Assembly (NCBI GenBank): GCA_009741485.1 | Contig: CM019236.1 | Location: 65,805,176-65,869,175, forward strand | Direction: 5' to 3' | Length of the DNA: 64,000 nucleotides | Source: Malurus cyaneus samueli | Taxonomy: Eukaryota; Chordata; Aves; Passeriformes; Maluridae | Shown here: positions 32,412 to 43,480 of the stretch, piece after piece | Layout: each line of letters begins with the position of its first letter | How positions within the stretch are numbered: position 1 is the stretch's first letter | The notes under the pieces: model-generated | What the model was told of the DNA's origin: nothing | The model's input: only the letters and a program-made list of their open reading frames with translations | Databases searched by the model: none | Made by a program: the position numbers and the translations under genes

Positions 32412-33020
32412 TGTTGTGGGTTAAGGTTTCTCCTTTTGTTTCCTTTCTTTGGGACTTTTTCTTACCTCATTTTTTTTGCTGAGATATACTGATTTCCAGG
32501 TCATCCTTTTGATGTCTGGGCGATTGGTAAAGACAGTAGGACCTACATCCCACCCAAACGATCTTGCTAAGCACTGGAAGGGAGTGTGTGCGTGTGTGTA
32601 TGTGTGGCGTGTGTGTTGCGTGGCGCAGCGCACGCGCGCGTTGTGTGTTGCTGTGTGGTATATGTGTGTGTCTGCTGTGTAAATGTGTTATGTGTGTTTG
32701 TGTGTGTGTTGTTTGTTGTTGTGTGTGTGTGTGTGTGTGTATGGTGTGGTGGGGGTTAACTTCACTTCCTGCCCTGCTAGGCTGAGAGGAGGAAGGTCAG
32801 CCTGCTGCCTGCTCGAGGAGAGCTCGCCTGTTCTTTTCTGCAGAGCCCAGCAATCTCTGCTCATTAGGTTCCTGTTTGCTGCACAGTGATCTTCTCCCCT
32901 GTGCCTTTCCTGGGACCCCTGAGATTCGTGCTGCAGTGGTTGAATTCTGCTGCATCCCCTCTCACAGCTCACGCATTCGGCCTCGTCTTTTTTGCTCATC
33001 CCACCATTCTGGGGTTTCTT
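32412..33020 (+). mobile_element. truncated LTR (LTR-A, copy 1) with expanded TG tract
   Basis: Begins TGTTGTGGGTTAAGG and follows LTR-A (compare 53200-54079 and the reverse of 46333-47266) through ctgcagtggttgaattctgctgc and cccaccattctggggtttctt, then stops. The 3' third is missing. A TG/TGTGTG tract (32580-32745) lies at the site where other copies hold only a short TG run. Strand is given relative to copy 3. Confidence 0.8.
32580..32745. repeat. TG microsatellite inside LTR-A
   Basis: Imperfect (TG)n over about 165 bp, with CGCACGCGCGCG in the middle. This alternating purine-pyrimidine sequence can adopt Z-DNA in principle. Confidence 0.9.
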
Positions 33021-34750
33021 AGCAAGGATTGTTTTAAAAAACTGGTCAGAAAACTTTGTGAGCATCAATCTGAGTTGAGGTGTGTGTGTAATGTGAGCCT
33101 GTCCATATGGCAATGCTTTAGGCTGAAGGTATATGACAGTAGGCATGGCGCACAGCCATTCTCTTCCCCATTGCCCAGCACCAGTTGCCTCTCCTTTTTT
33201 GTCTCTTCCTTTCCTCTTTCTCATTCATAAAACAATCCTATCACACCAGCACAGGTAATATAGCTTTTATCACACCAGACTCCTAGTATGTTGTAATTCT
33301 GTTTTTCAAGAGAGTAATGCAGTTTTTCAGTTTGATTGTTTGGAACTAGAATTTAATTTATGTTGGAGACCATCAGTGGCAAACAACTCCTTTTTTTTTT
33401 TTTATTTTCTGTGGTGATAGAAATTTGGATATTTGTCTATAAATCCTACACTGAACATTGGTTATTTGGTCGCAAGTCTGATCCTCATCAGACTGACATA
33501 AAGTTTGCCTATTTCTATTAAAACTGGTAGAGTTGCATAGTGGGTAAAAGTGGTGTGAGTGAAATAAAATTAGCTGTGGACATTTACAGCAGGGTTAAAT
33601 TCAAAATAACCCCCCTTGGCCCATTGTATTTACTCCCTGTGCTGAGTTGAACTCAAGTTACTTTTGTATGCGAACAGTTGACATAACTAATACAATGGAA
33701 GACTATGAACAAATATCAGTTTTCTGACATAGGATCCAAATGATTTGAAGATGTTTATTTTTACCAATTTTTCCAGAAGAAGGAAAATAAATACTTTCTT
33801 AGTTTGATTGGCTTATATTCTATCTGATTTTTTTAAATATATATATAATGGGCAGTTCCCTAGCCTAGGAAGCGAGGAACATCCTCTTTTGTGTAGATAT
33901 CAAGGATTTCTCTAGGTTATTCTTTTTTACAAAAACACTGGCCACTGCATCCACTGTGGAGTGCATAACAGAATGCACTTGTAGACTTTCAGCTGTGTGA
34001 AGAGATATTTCCCCTTTATAATCGTGATTAATTTTGGTTAACTTTGTATATAAAACCAATGCATCAAGATTAGCAATGGACATTTAAATATGCATGCATC
34101 TGAAGAAAATGGAATTACAGTGAATTTGTCACAAAAAATTTTAACTTTCAGTTTCTTAGTTACAATGAATGTGATTGATAGCGCTGTTCTAAATGTGTAG
34201 ATTCCAAATATGCATTTTACAGCAAAAAAAAAAGTTTAAAATGGAGTTAAGAACTTGTTTTTAAATTTTTGTATTATCTTGGAAAATTTAATAAAAAGAG
34301 GTATTTTCTTTTTAATGCATTCTGCTCTGTTGAATTTAATCCACTTTAAAAAAGAGCCTACAAAAGGCTAATTCTTATGTCCTTTCAAAAGGCGCAACTA
34401 AAAAGAAGGAGAAAAAAAACAGACCACAAGAAAGTAGGTAATAAACCTGAATCCAAGCTCAAAGAGAGGTGAAAACTTTATTTATGATATTTCTACATAA
34501 GAGAGGGGCCATAGGAGCCTATGCAGGATTCCTAAAGAGGAACATGGGTGGAAGGGAGATGCGATGAATTCACCTCATGCTACTGTCTTGCTTCATAACT
34601 TCTAGTAAAAATTCACTGGCCCCTTATGACAAGAGGCTATTATAATTTGTTTTTATAACTATTTTAAGTAAATGATATCGCAAATTTTTATATTACCCAC
34701 CCAGCAAAACAAGGAAAAGATAAATAGATAGACCCTCAGAATCAATCTTG
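33021..34750. other. no gene recognised
   Basis: AT-rich unique-looking DNA, including a TATATATA run near 33838. No domain, LTR or CR1 signature was seen. Confidence 0.4.
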
Positions 34751-34754
34751 TCGG

Positions 34755-36480
34755 ACCTTCCCTGATTCTCTCCTTCTGGACCTCTTCCCTCTTCCACCTC
34801 TTTTCCTTCCTTCCTTTCCTTCATACATCCACACCTTTGCGCGTTCCGCGCCTTCCACCTGCGCCTTACTTCTGTGCTGTCCTTCCTTCTCTTCTTCCTT
34901 CCTTCTTCCTTTCCTTCCTTCCTTGCGCGCCTTTCTTCCTTCCGCACCTCCCGCGCCTTCCTTCCTCCTTCTTCGCGCCTTCCTTCTTCTTCCCAGCCTT
35001 TCCTTCCTTCCTTCCTCTTCCTTCCTCCTCCTTCCTTCCTCTTCCCTTCTCGTCTTCCTTCATTCCTTCCTTCCTTACCTTCCTTCCTTCCTTCCGCGAG
35101 TGCTTCCTTCCGCGCTATCCTTCCGCGCCTTCCTTCCGCGCCTTCCTTCACCGCCTTCCTTCCTTCCCTCCGTGCCTTCCTTCCGCGCCTTCCTTCCTTC
35201 CTTCCGCGCTTTCCTTCCTTCTTCCGCGCCTTCCTTCCTTCCTTCCGCGCCTTCCTTCCTTCTTCCTTCCGCGCCTTCCTTCCGCGCCTTCCTTCCGTGC
35301 GCCTTTCTTTCCTTCCGCGCCTTCCTTCCGCTTTCCGCCCTACGCTATCTTCTCCTTCCGCGCTTCCTTACTCCTTTTCGTGCCTTCCCGCCTCCGTGCC
35401 TTCCTACTTCCCCGCCTTCCTTCTCCTTCGCGCCGCCTTCCTTTTTCTTCTTCCTTTCTTCATCCTTCCTTCCTTTCCTTCCTTGCTCTACCTTCCCTTC
35501 TTTTTTGCACGGCTTCGGAACGTTTCCTTCTGATTAATTAGCTCTCCCTCCTTGCTATACCTGTTCCTCACTGCCCTCTTTGGCTTCCCTATTCCTTTTT
35601 TTTCTCCCTTGTCGTTCCTTTCTCCTCCTTCTCTTCCTTCCTATTTTTTTTTCCGTGCCCCTCTTACCTTCCACCAGGCAGTAGTGCGACTCCCTTCGCG
35701 CCTTTCATCTGTCCTTGCTTCTCGCCATTCCGACCCACCATCCGACCATTCTCCCTTACTTTAGGCCTCGGTCTGATGCGCCTTCCCGTTCCTTCCTTTC
35801 AGTGCCATTCCGTGCCCTTCGGCAACCCTTCACTCTATCCTTTCCTAGCATCTCCCGGCCTGGAATTCCTCCTCCTTTCACGTTTCCCTTCTACTCCCTT
35901 GACTTCGTTCATAATCCCGCGCCTCGTGATTCCTCCTTGACTCGAAAGCCTCGGTGGCCCCCTTCCTTGCTTTTGCCTCAGCATTCTAACCCATCCTTCC
36001 CGCCGCCTTCCTGGCCTTCCTGCTTTTTCCTCCCTGACCGTGCTTCCTCTTTTTGGCCAACTTCTCTCCTTCTGCCACCTTCCCTCTTTCCTCCGTGCCT
36101 GTCCTTCCCCTACCTCCTTCAGGCCCCTTCACATTCCTCGTGCCTTCCTATGCCCTCTTTCTTCTGCCTTCCTTCTCGTGTTCCTTCCCTTCCTCGCCCT
36201 CCTCGGTCCTTCCTTTTCCCTTTCTGCTCGCGTGCCTCCCTTTTATCTTGACCTTCCTTCCTCCCTTGCCTTTCTTTCCTTCTTTTTCCGCCCTCTTCAT
36301 TCTGCACTTCCTTCCTCGCTTCCCTCTGTTTTTTTCCTCCCCTTCCCTCCCTTCCCTCCCTCCTCCTCCTCCTCCCTCCTCCCTCCTCTCTCCTCCATCC
36401 CCTCCCCTCCCTCCTCCTGCCCTCCCCCTCCCTCCCTCCACGCTCCCTCCCTCCTCCTCTCCTCTTTCCGTTTCTTTCCA
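34755..36480. repeat. large CCTT/GCGC pyrimidine-rich array (right arm)
   Basis: About 1.7 kb of almost pure pyrimidine plus strand, the reverse complement type of the left arm: TTCC units with GCGC spacers (ccttccgcgccttccttcc). It is purest at 34.8-35.3 kb and degrades rightward, ending in CCTCC-rich sequence near 36.36-36.44 kb. Reading frames through it are repeat translations only. Confidence 0.95.
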
Positions 36481-37509
36481 TTGATTGCCTTTTCGTTTTT
36501 CTTCTTCTTATAATGAAAGATGAATTGAAAGCCAGGTATCATGTTAATCCTGGGGAGACAGAGGCTGATTTATCGTACATGATGCATGACTTCCTATTCA
36601 CTTTTTTTTTGCAATGATGTCATGGTATTAATAGGTGAAGACTCTAACTCAGGAAAGCATCTCCATTTCAGAAAGGATATTTGAGGACCTTTTTAGCCTT
36701 AAGAAAAGTGCTTGAACACCTACAGATTCTGTGGGGTTGAGCAGATACCTTAAATAATGCTCACGAGAAGGATGCTTATATTCTATCTCTGCACAGCTTG
36801 ATCATCATCATGATGAGATTTGTTTTTTCTGACCCCAAAACTGTTATCCTCACTGCTCTGGGCTTTACAGAAAATGTGGGGCAATTCAGCCAGCACATAG
36901 TTAGGATTGCATTTAATTATTAGTTAAAAATAGTTCTCATTGATGGGCAAATCCCTTTCTTCCAGCCTTCACAGTTTCACTTGAGATACTGGAACTAATA
37001 GATGAACAGGTAAAATACATTAAAAAACCCCTTAGAAAATAAGATATAAGCAAGTCTATTTAATCACCTAATCTTTCTGCTAACTATAGATTGATCTCCT
37101 TTAGGACTTATTAAAAAGACCTCAAAACTTCACCTCTTCAAAATGAGGAAATTGCCCTTCTTCCACAGGTCTGAGTGATGTCTGCACATGAACAAAAAAC
37201 GAAGAAATTTCTTCTGTGGCAATTTTTTTCTGAGATATAATGATTTTAGTAACTGCCACCTTAGCTGAAGAAAAAAGTAGGAGTCTTATGTTTTAATCAA
37301 AGGGATTTTCCTAGAAGGATTTATATTGTGCTTCCACCCTCTCAAAAGCCCATGGTAAGACTCTCCTATTTGCGTAGCTAGAAAATTTGTTTGTTATTTC
37401 TGTATTTTTAAGCTTGCTTCCTTACATTCTAAGCTTGCTGCTTATTTCAGTTGATAATTATTTAGAACACTTGGCTTATAGGCAGAGGCGACAAAAAAAT
37501 AATCTCTAT
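36481..37509. other. no gene recognised
   Basis: Unique-looking AT-rich DNA to the right of the pyrimidine array. No coding domain was seen. Confidence 0.4.
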
Positions 37510-37568
37510 NNNNNNNNNNNNNNNNNNNNNNNNNGAAATAATCTCTATGAAATAATCTCTATGAAATA
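37496..37568. repeat. 14-bp tandem repeat around an assembly gap
   Basis: Units of GAAATAATCTCTAT flank the 25-N run at 37510-37534: one partial unit before and at least two and a half after. The gap is most likely a collapsed or unresolved tandem repeat. Confidence 0.8.
37510..37534. other. assembly gap (25 N)
   Basis: Run of N inside the short tandem repeat. Confidence 0.98.
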
Positions 37569-37574
37569 ATTTAA

Positions 37575-37605
37575 TACTTCAGGGGTCTTAAACACCCCTG
37601 AAGTA
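37575..37605. repeat. perfect 12-bp stem hairpin
   Basis: TACTTCAGGGGT (37575-37586) and ACCCCTGAAGTA (37594-37605) are perfect reverse complements around a 7-base spacer CTTAAAC. The hairpin sits immediately after the tandem repeat. Confidence 0.9.
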
Positions 37606-39174
37606 GTTTATTGGTTTTTTTGCAATAGGTGCATATTGCTTATCCAGAATGCAGGATGCAGAAGTATTGTGTTAACATTTTACTGATGCTCATCTGTAGG
37701 GAACTGCTGTAACAGAGAGGAGTCAGTTGTGAGTCACATGACCAGTCATTTTTACGTGAATAAAATCAGTACTTAAGACTAAGTCATATATTCTGTGTAT
37801 TTCAGAAAATATCTAGGGTATTTCTCTCACTTTTATCCATCAGTTTCTGCTGGTATATAACGAAGAGGAGATATTCCTTCCTGTCTTCTGGTTTACTTCA
37901 GCCAGTTTTCACTCTCAAGTTTTCAAAGCCTCCTGTGAGGTATTCTTGGTTTCTCCTTCCAAATCTCTTTGCTTTTTGCACCAAGTTTCTTTCAATTCTC
38001 TTCCCTAACCTTCAGAGCAGAAGTGGTTAAAGTCTGAGATGACAGCCTGCAGCATGCAACCCTAAACTCTAGGCTGAAGGGCATTGTGCTCTGGCAACAT
38101 GCAGATTTGTATGGCTTTCCAAAACCATCAGATCACACCTTAAAGAAAATTTCAGTTCAGAGACTATCAATAATATGCAATAAAATATAAATTAAAAAAC
38201 TCAATAATTGCAAAATTATGTGAAAGCAAATAATTGTAAAAAAGACCCCATACATATATTGGATTTGACTGCAATATCATATTCATGACATCTGGTGCCA
38301 AAGCAGAGTTGACTGAGTTGAGAGTGAACTTCTCAGCTGAAGAAGTATTTGTCTTTTGTGCAGAAATTATTTTTTGACACGCGCCTCAAAATTTAGTTGT
38401 TTAAATATACCCAAAATATTTTGTTAAGGAAATTATTGTTTGAGCTCAACATTCAATGACAATGAGGCTACAAGAAACCAGCCTGTGATTTTCCAACCTT
38501 GCTGAGTTATATTGCATACATTAAACCAGAAATGTTTTTGTCCTGATCTGGGGAGTGGAAGTCATTCTTCCATTAGGAGAATGATTATTTTGAAGTTCAG
38601 TAATTTATACCCATCCGGAGCATGGCCAAGTGTGGCTGGGCAGTGCGATGCCCCCAGGGCAGCTGAGTGCCTGGAGTGCTGTCCTTGTACCCAACTCACA
38701 TGTGCCACCCCATGCAAGTCCCTTGGGACACTGAGCAGGCTCAGACACTGCCACGTGCTCCAGTCCAGCAAGCCGTGGCTGCAGGATGCCTAGATTGCCC
38801 TCCTGAAGAGGAAGGGCTGTTGGTGAGCAGAGCAGCTGTGGGACCTGCCAGGGCAGGGGACATGCTCTGTGGGTCACTGTCTGCCTTTTGTGCCACACCT
38901 CTGCCCAGGTTGCTGGGACAGCTGGAATTCCCCTGGGGAGAAGCATGAGAGTTCTAAAAGAGATCTGGGTGCAAAGACTTGACACAGATGGTGTAGGTGT
39001 TGATGCATTCCCAGTTCTCCTGTGACAGCTCTTTGCTGCTGTCATCTTCTCCCTGACACAGCTCTTGATCTCTGTCATCTTCCCATTGGGATAGCTCTTG
39101 GCCTGTATTACCTGACACTGCACACCAATGATGTTTCCGAATTCTGCTTTTCCTCTTGGCCCTCTCTGTGCAGG
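37606..39174. other. no gene recognised
   Basis: AT-rich, then GC-richer after 38.6 kb. The frame at 38605-39210 (201 aa, minus) overlaps plus-strand frames and has no recognised domain. It may be an old retroelement piece upstream of the CR1. Confidence 0.35.
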
Positions 39175-40300
39175 GATTCTGCCTTTGATGGAGTCAACAG
39201 GTCCTCTCAACTTATGTTGTCAGCAAACGCAATATATCTACAAAAGCTGCCTCCAAGTCATTGACGTAGATGTTGAAGAACACAGAGCTGAGAATGGAAC
39301 CCTGTGGAACCCCCACTAATGACAGGTCACCAATCTGATGTCACTCTTTGAGCTAGTTGCTCCTCCATCCAACAATGTGCTTATCCAGCTGTGGCCTGGA
39401 CATTTTATCCAGAAGGATACTACAAGAGACAGTATGGAAGGCTCAACTGAAATTGGAAAAGATTTCATGTCTTGGCTTCCTTTAGTGAACTGGCTGGAGA
39501 GCCTTGTTTTAAAAGGAAATTAAGTTTGTCAGGCAGGATGTTCCCCATATGAACCTGTGATGGCTGTGACCAGTACCTGCTTTGACTTCCGGGCTCTTTT
39601 CAGTAACTTCCAGCATAATCTTCTCCATAATTTTTACAGTCTGAAGGGAGAGTGACAGGCCTGGATTATGCCGAGTCATCCTTCTTGCCCTTCTTAAAGG
39701 GGTAATAATTTGCCAGCTTCCAGTCTACAATGAACTCTCCAGATTACCAAGGCTCTTGAAAAATCATGAAGAGTGGCCTCCTGATCTCTCTTCCCAGGGA
39801 GATATACCACAGCCAAATCTTTTCCCCAATTTTCATTTTTAGATTTATCTGCATACTCCAACAGGCTATTATTTTAAATGTGTAATTACACTGATCCTGC
39901 ATGTGGTAATCCAGGTTTCTTCAGAAACATGTGATTTGGTCACCAACAGACACCCCATTCCACCAGGGTCATAATTCTGCAATTACTCAAGCAGATGGCT
40001 GGTTGTAATTGGTCTTGATTATAGTCTGAAGAAAGTATACTGAAAAAACATGCTTAGCATCTGTCACTGACAACTGAAATTCTTCCTCTTATAGCAGGAC
40101 ATTTGATGGTTCATTAGAAAAGTCAGTGTACCCTATCTTCTCTCAGCATTGTCTTCCCTCTGCTGCTTTTTCACAGTCCTGGACATAGAGCCCTTCCACT
40201 TCAGCTGAGTGAGCTGCATCCCCCCTTCATGACAATCGAGCCAGCTCAAAAGTTTCATCTTGCAACTCACCATTTTCTTCATTGCCCTGACACAGTAGTT
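39175..40300 (-). mobile_element. CR1 LINE fragment (RT and downstream), decayed
   Basis: The plus strand parallels the reverse-complement CR1 at 60.7-61.5 kb: 'gtagatgttgaagaacac', 'ggaaccctgtggaaccccc', 'cagtatggaaggctcaactg', 'cagcataatcttctccataa' and 'cttcttgcccttcttaaag'. Many substitutions and indels leave no RT frame. Both ends are truncated. Confidence 0.8.
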
Positions 40301-40525
40301 TCATAGGGGTGGACCAGGTTAGTGGAACTACTCAAATAAAAACCCCTTAATTTTTCTTAGTGATTTTTTTTTAGTACAAATCTGCTAAAATAAAGTGCTC
40401 ATCCCCAAAGGAATTTTTTATTTCCTAGCTGTTCCTCCTTGTTCCGATGGGGCCAGAAGTCAAAGAGGACAATATAGCTAAAAAGCATCTTCATTTCCAT
40501 ACCCACCCTAAACTTCATTGCTGCA

Positions 40526-41754
40526 TGCCATGGTTTGAACTGGGCCAAAAGCCAAAAGCACCCAATGAGTTCCCTCCCCCCACGAGAGGCAGAAGGAAGA
40601 GCAAAAAGCCCAATTAACACTAAAATTTATGGCTTTTAGATAACATAATTGAGAGAAAGATACATATATGCTCCAGAAATGGTCAGCAGCTGAATAAATT
40701 AAGTTGCAAATTAGATTTATTACTAAAAGCTACTAAGAATACTACCACACCAGGGAGGGGAACAAAGATAGGGAAAAATTTACAAGGAGAAGAAAAATAA
40801 AAACAGACCTTTTAAACACCTGTTATTCTTTCCGGGGACCCGTCTCTTTTTCAAGTCATTCCTCTCCACGCCCCTATGCCTTCCCACACACAAAGCGGGG
40901 CAGGAATGAAAGTTTAACATGGATCAAACTACTCATTATGGTTACTGTCTAGCATCATAGGAGAAGTATTCTTACAGCTCTAAGCTCTGGAAGGTCTTTT
41001 CCCAAGAAACAGCTAGTGTATAACTTCTGATGGCATGGGATTCTTTTCTTTACCTCGAGGGAGAAAGGAAAGAATGTTCTCCACAGCCGAACTGCGTTAC
41101 TTTGGCGGCGTAAGGCCACTATCACAAATCTCCCGGGAGAACACAATTTCTTCTAACCAAAGAAGAAATTCTTCTAACCTCTTGCTTCAGACATGAGGGG
41201 GAGCCAAGCCTCTTCCCCCTTTTTGGCTCCTGATCAGTCCATTCCTCAAAGGCCAGGTTTCCCTCAGAGCAAGGTCACTCTCCTTTTCTATACAGGTCTC
41301 TGAAGAAATAGTCCTTTTGAGAACAGCTTGTTTTCTCCATATTTGAGCACCACACACAGCACAGCACCTGTCTTCTCTTACTGTGATCTTGGGTCTCCAT
41401 TTTTTCTTACATTCCTACCCTCCTGCTCTGTTTTTCCCCAGTGCATGATACTAAAACAAATACTAACCCTAAAAACTAAACAGCAGCCACGCTATTTGTT
41501 TTGAATTCTTCTTAAGTCAAGATCAATAGTCATCACAGAGGTGTAACTAGCCAGTGCAATTGGCCTAGCCCTGACCAGCAGCTTGTCTGTCAACCTCAGA
41601 GCCATAATGGATTGGCTCTAAAACACAGGGGGTAGGGCTCCTTTTGCTGGAGAAGAAGGAGAAAGCTTCTAGAACTTCCTCACAGGAGCCATCTTTGTCG
41701 TTTCTTGGTCCCATCCCCCCACCACCAGAAATCGGACTGAGTAAAACCAGGACA
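40526..41754 (-). mobile_element. solo LTR of avian ERVL type (LTR-F)
   Basis: A 1229-bp unit from TGCCATGGTTTGAACTGGGCC to GTAAAACCAGGACA, flanked by a perfect 5-bp direct repeat CTGCA (40521-40525 and 41755-41759). TTTATT near 40717 supplies a minus-strand AATAAA. The end AAACCAGGACA is characteristic of a large avian ERVL LTR group. There is no internal region. Confidence 0.88.
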
Positions 41755-41759
41755 CTGCA

Positions 41760-42780
41760 GTTCTTAACTACATGAGCAAATGGAACAATTTAAAACCAAA
41801 CCAAACCAAAATCCAACAAAACATCAAAAAGCCTGTGTGTAAGATCTAAAATATGAGCCCTCCTAGTTCTGGTTAATTGGTTCTTGCTGTTGCCAAATGT
41901 TCTTTCCCTAAGCATGTGTTTGAGGGTACAGAGTAACCAGCATCACATCACACCTAGACCTGGACCTGTGGATGGCACATATTCTCTCTTCCAGGAGAGG
42001 TTTATATTGAATGGAAAGTGGGGATGACAGTCACTGCTGGTGCTGTGATACCAATAAATGAGAATTAATATCATGAGTTTTGTGTCATACTGTGGGTAGA
42101 TGTGTGTCTCCTATTGAGAACAGTGGTGTTTCAGCACAGACATGTAATAGATGTCTAACTCTCTGTAACTCTGTCTCCACCACATCTCTTGATTTCTCTC
42201 TATCTGCTGGAGTATAATTTCACTTCTCTATTTACACTATTAGTCTCAATTTTATGTCTGTTTTCTAAAAGTGCTTGAATTAGGCTATTTGATATTTCCT
42301 TGAGCTAACATGCTCTCATCCAGGGAGAATATTGTTTTAGAGGAAATTATTCTGTCAAGCAGGAGAACAGAACAAGGATGACAGGCAAATATTATAAAAA
42401 GGAAGCAGATTGGTCCAGGAAAAGCTTTTATCTGGCAAAGTCACTACTCATCCATGATGTCTGAATAAAAAGGTTTATCATTATTAGTGGTAACTAATTA
42501 CAACACTGTTACAGGTTGTTATTTTAGGTTGCTGTTAGCTCCATGGAAGATGCCACATGACAATGTATCACACATCCGAGGCACTGGCAGGCTGCAGTGG
42601 GCTTTCTTGGGATTTATAGCATTGGACCTAATGCAAATACATTCAGGAAAACAAATTTCAGCCATCTCTCCTCAGAAATGAAATATATACTTTAAGATAA
42701 CCCCAAAGCTGTCCTGAAGGAAATGCACTGTGATAGCAGGGGAGAAAAAAGATGGTGTGAAAACAGTAAATAATACTGCA
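41760..42780. other. no gene recognised
   Basis: Unique-looking DNA. No frame with a domain and no repeat signature were seen. Confidence 0.4.
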
Positions 42781-42821
42781 GGGTTGTGTTTTATTGTGCT
42801 CCTTCTTCCCCTTTTTTAGGG

Positions 42822-42829
42822 TGACGTCA
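42822..42829 (+). promoter_or_regulatory. perfect CRE (cAMP response element) site
   Basis: TGACGTCA, the full palindromic CREB/ATF consensus. It shares its last base with a 16-bp palindrome (42829-42844), and a TTTAAATTA TATA-like sequence lies about 25 bp downstream. The spacing is promoter-like. Confidence 0.6.
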
Positions 42830-42844
42830 CGTCCTATAGGACGT
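42829..42844. repeat. 16-bp perfect palindrome
   Basis: ACGTCCTATAGGACGT is its own reverse complement. It overlaps the CRE by one base, making a compact compound inverted element. Confidence 0.9.
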
Positions 42845-43480
42845 TCTGCTTTAAATTAGCTTGTAAAGCCTGCAGTTGTAGAAAACCCCACAAGCTTGTG
42901 TGTAGTTGGTTTGGGCTTTTCAGGGAATTTTGTCCTATCTGAGAGCAAGACGCTGTGAGGGGAAAGGGTTGTTAGGGACACGAATAGGGGTAATAAAGAA
43001 ACAAAAGACATGGCCAAGCACTCTCACATACGATGGTAGCGACTCGGCCTGGGGAAATGAGAAAGTGGGAGTAATGCCTGGGGTTTGGAGACTTTTCGGG
43101 AGTTGAGGATAATACCTCGAGAGGTGGCTGGGCTAAACGAGACTTGGCTGGGGGCATGGGAGGGTGCCCCTTTTGCCTTCTTCTACCCGTCGATTGTGAC
43201 AGAGATTACCTGTGTTACGGAGAATGGGTGCCTGTTTGCCTAGACACGGCTATGTTGCAGCTTCCTGCCCAGGTTTGTCGTCCTATTACCATTTCTGCCA
43301 GGGGGTGGTACTGAGATCGACAGCTGCTATCTCTAGCTGGAGTAAAGGCATTCCAGCACTCAGTTACTTTAAGGGAGGATAGTTGGGTTTTTGATGCAAG
43401 AGCTCTTCTGGAATCTGCAGATAAATTGTCAAGATCAGATCCCAAACCAAAGCTATTATGCAACTGACAATCATTAAAGA
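42845..43480 (+). other. unrecognised, possibly ERV-derived transcribed sequence
   Basis: Follows the CRE/TATA-like promoter. It contains a 66-codon frame (42906-43106, ending in GVMPGVWRLFGS) and further short coding-like stretches in changing frames up to about 43465. The composition is less AT-rich and richer in CpG than its neighbours, as in ERV internal regions. I could not match any retroviral motif, so its identity is open. It could also be a 5' exon. Confidence 0.3.

Noticed and set aside
34837..35541. 234-aa, 219-aa and 204-aa overlapping frames on the plus strand
   Set aside because: All three frames of the pyrimidine array are open at once, which marks low-complexity sequence rather than a gene.
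34837..36480. CRISPR-like array in the pyrimidine block
   Set aside because: The regular GCGC spacing is a tandem composite repeat, without unique spacers or constant-length direct repeats, and the host is a vertebrate.
37387..37569. 60-aa frame crossing the N gap
   Set aside because: Its translation passes through unknown bases and a short tandem repeat; it has no meaning as a gene.
38605..39210. 201-aa minus frame just upstream of a CR1 fragment
   Set aside because: No recognised motif; it runs into decayed CR1 sequence and overlaps plus-strand frames.
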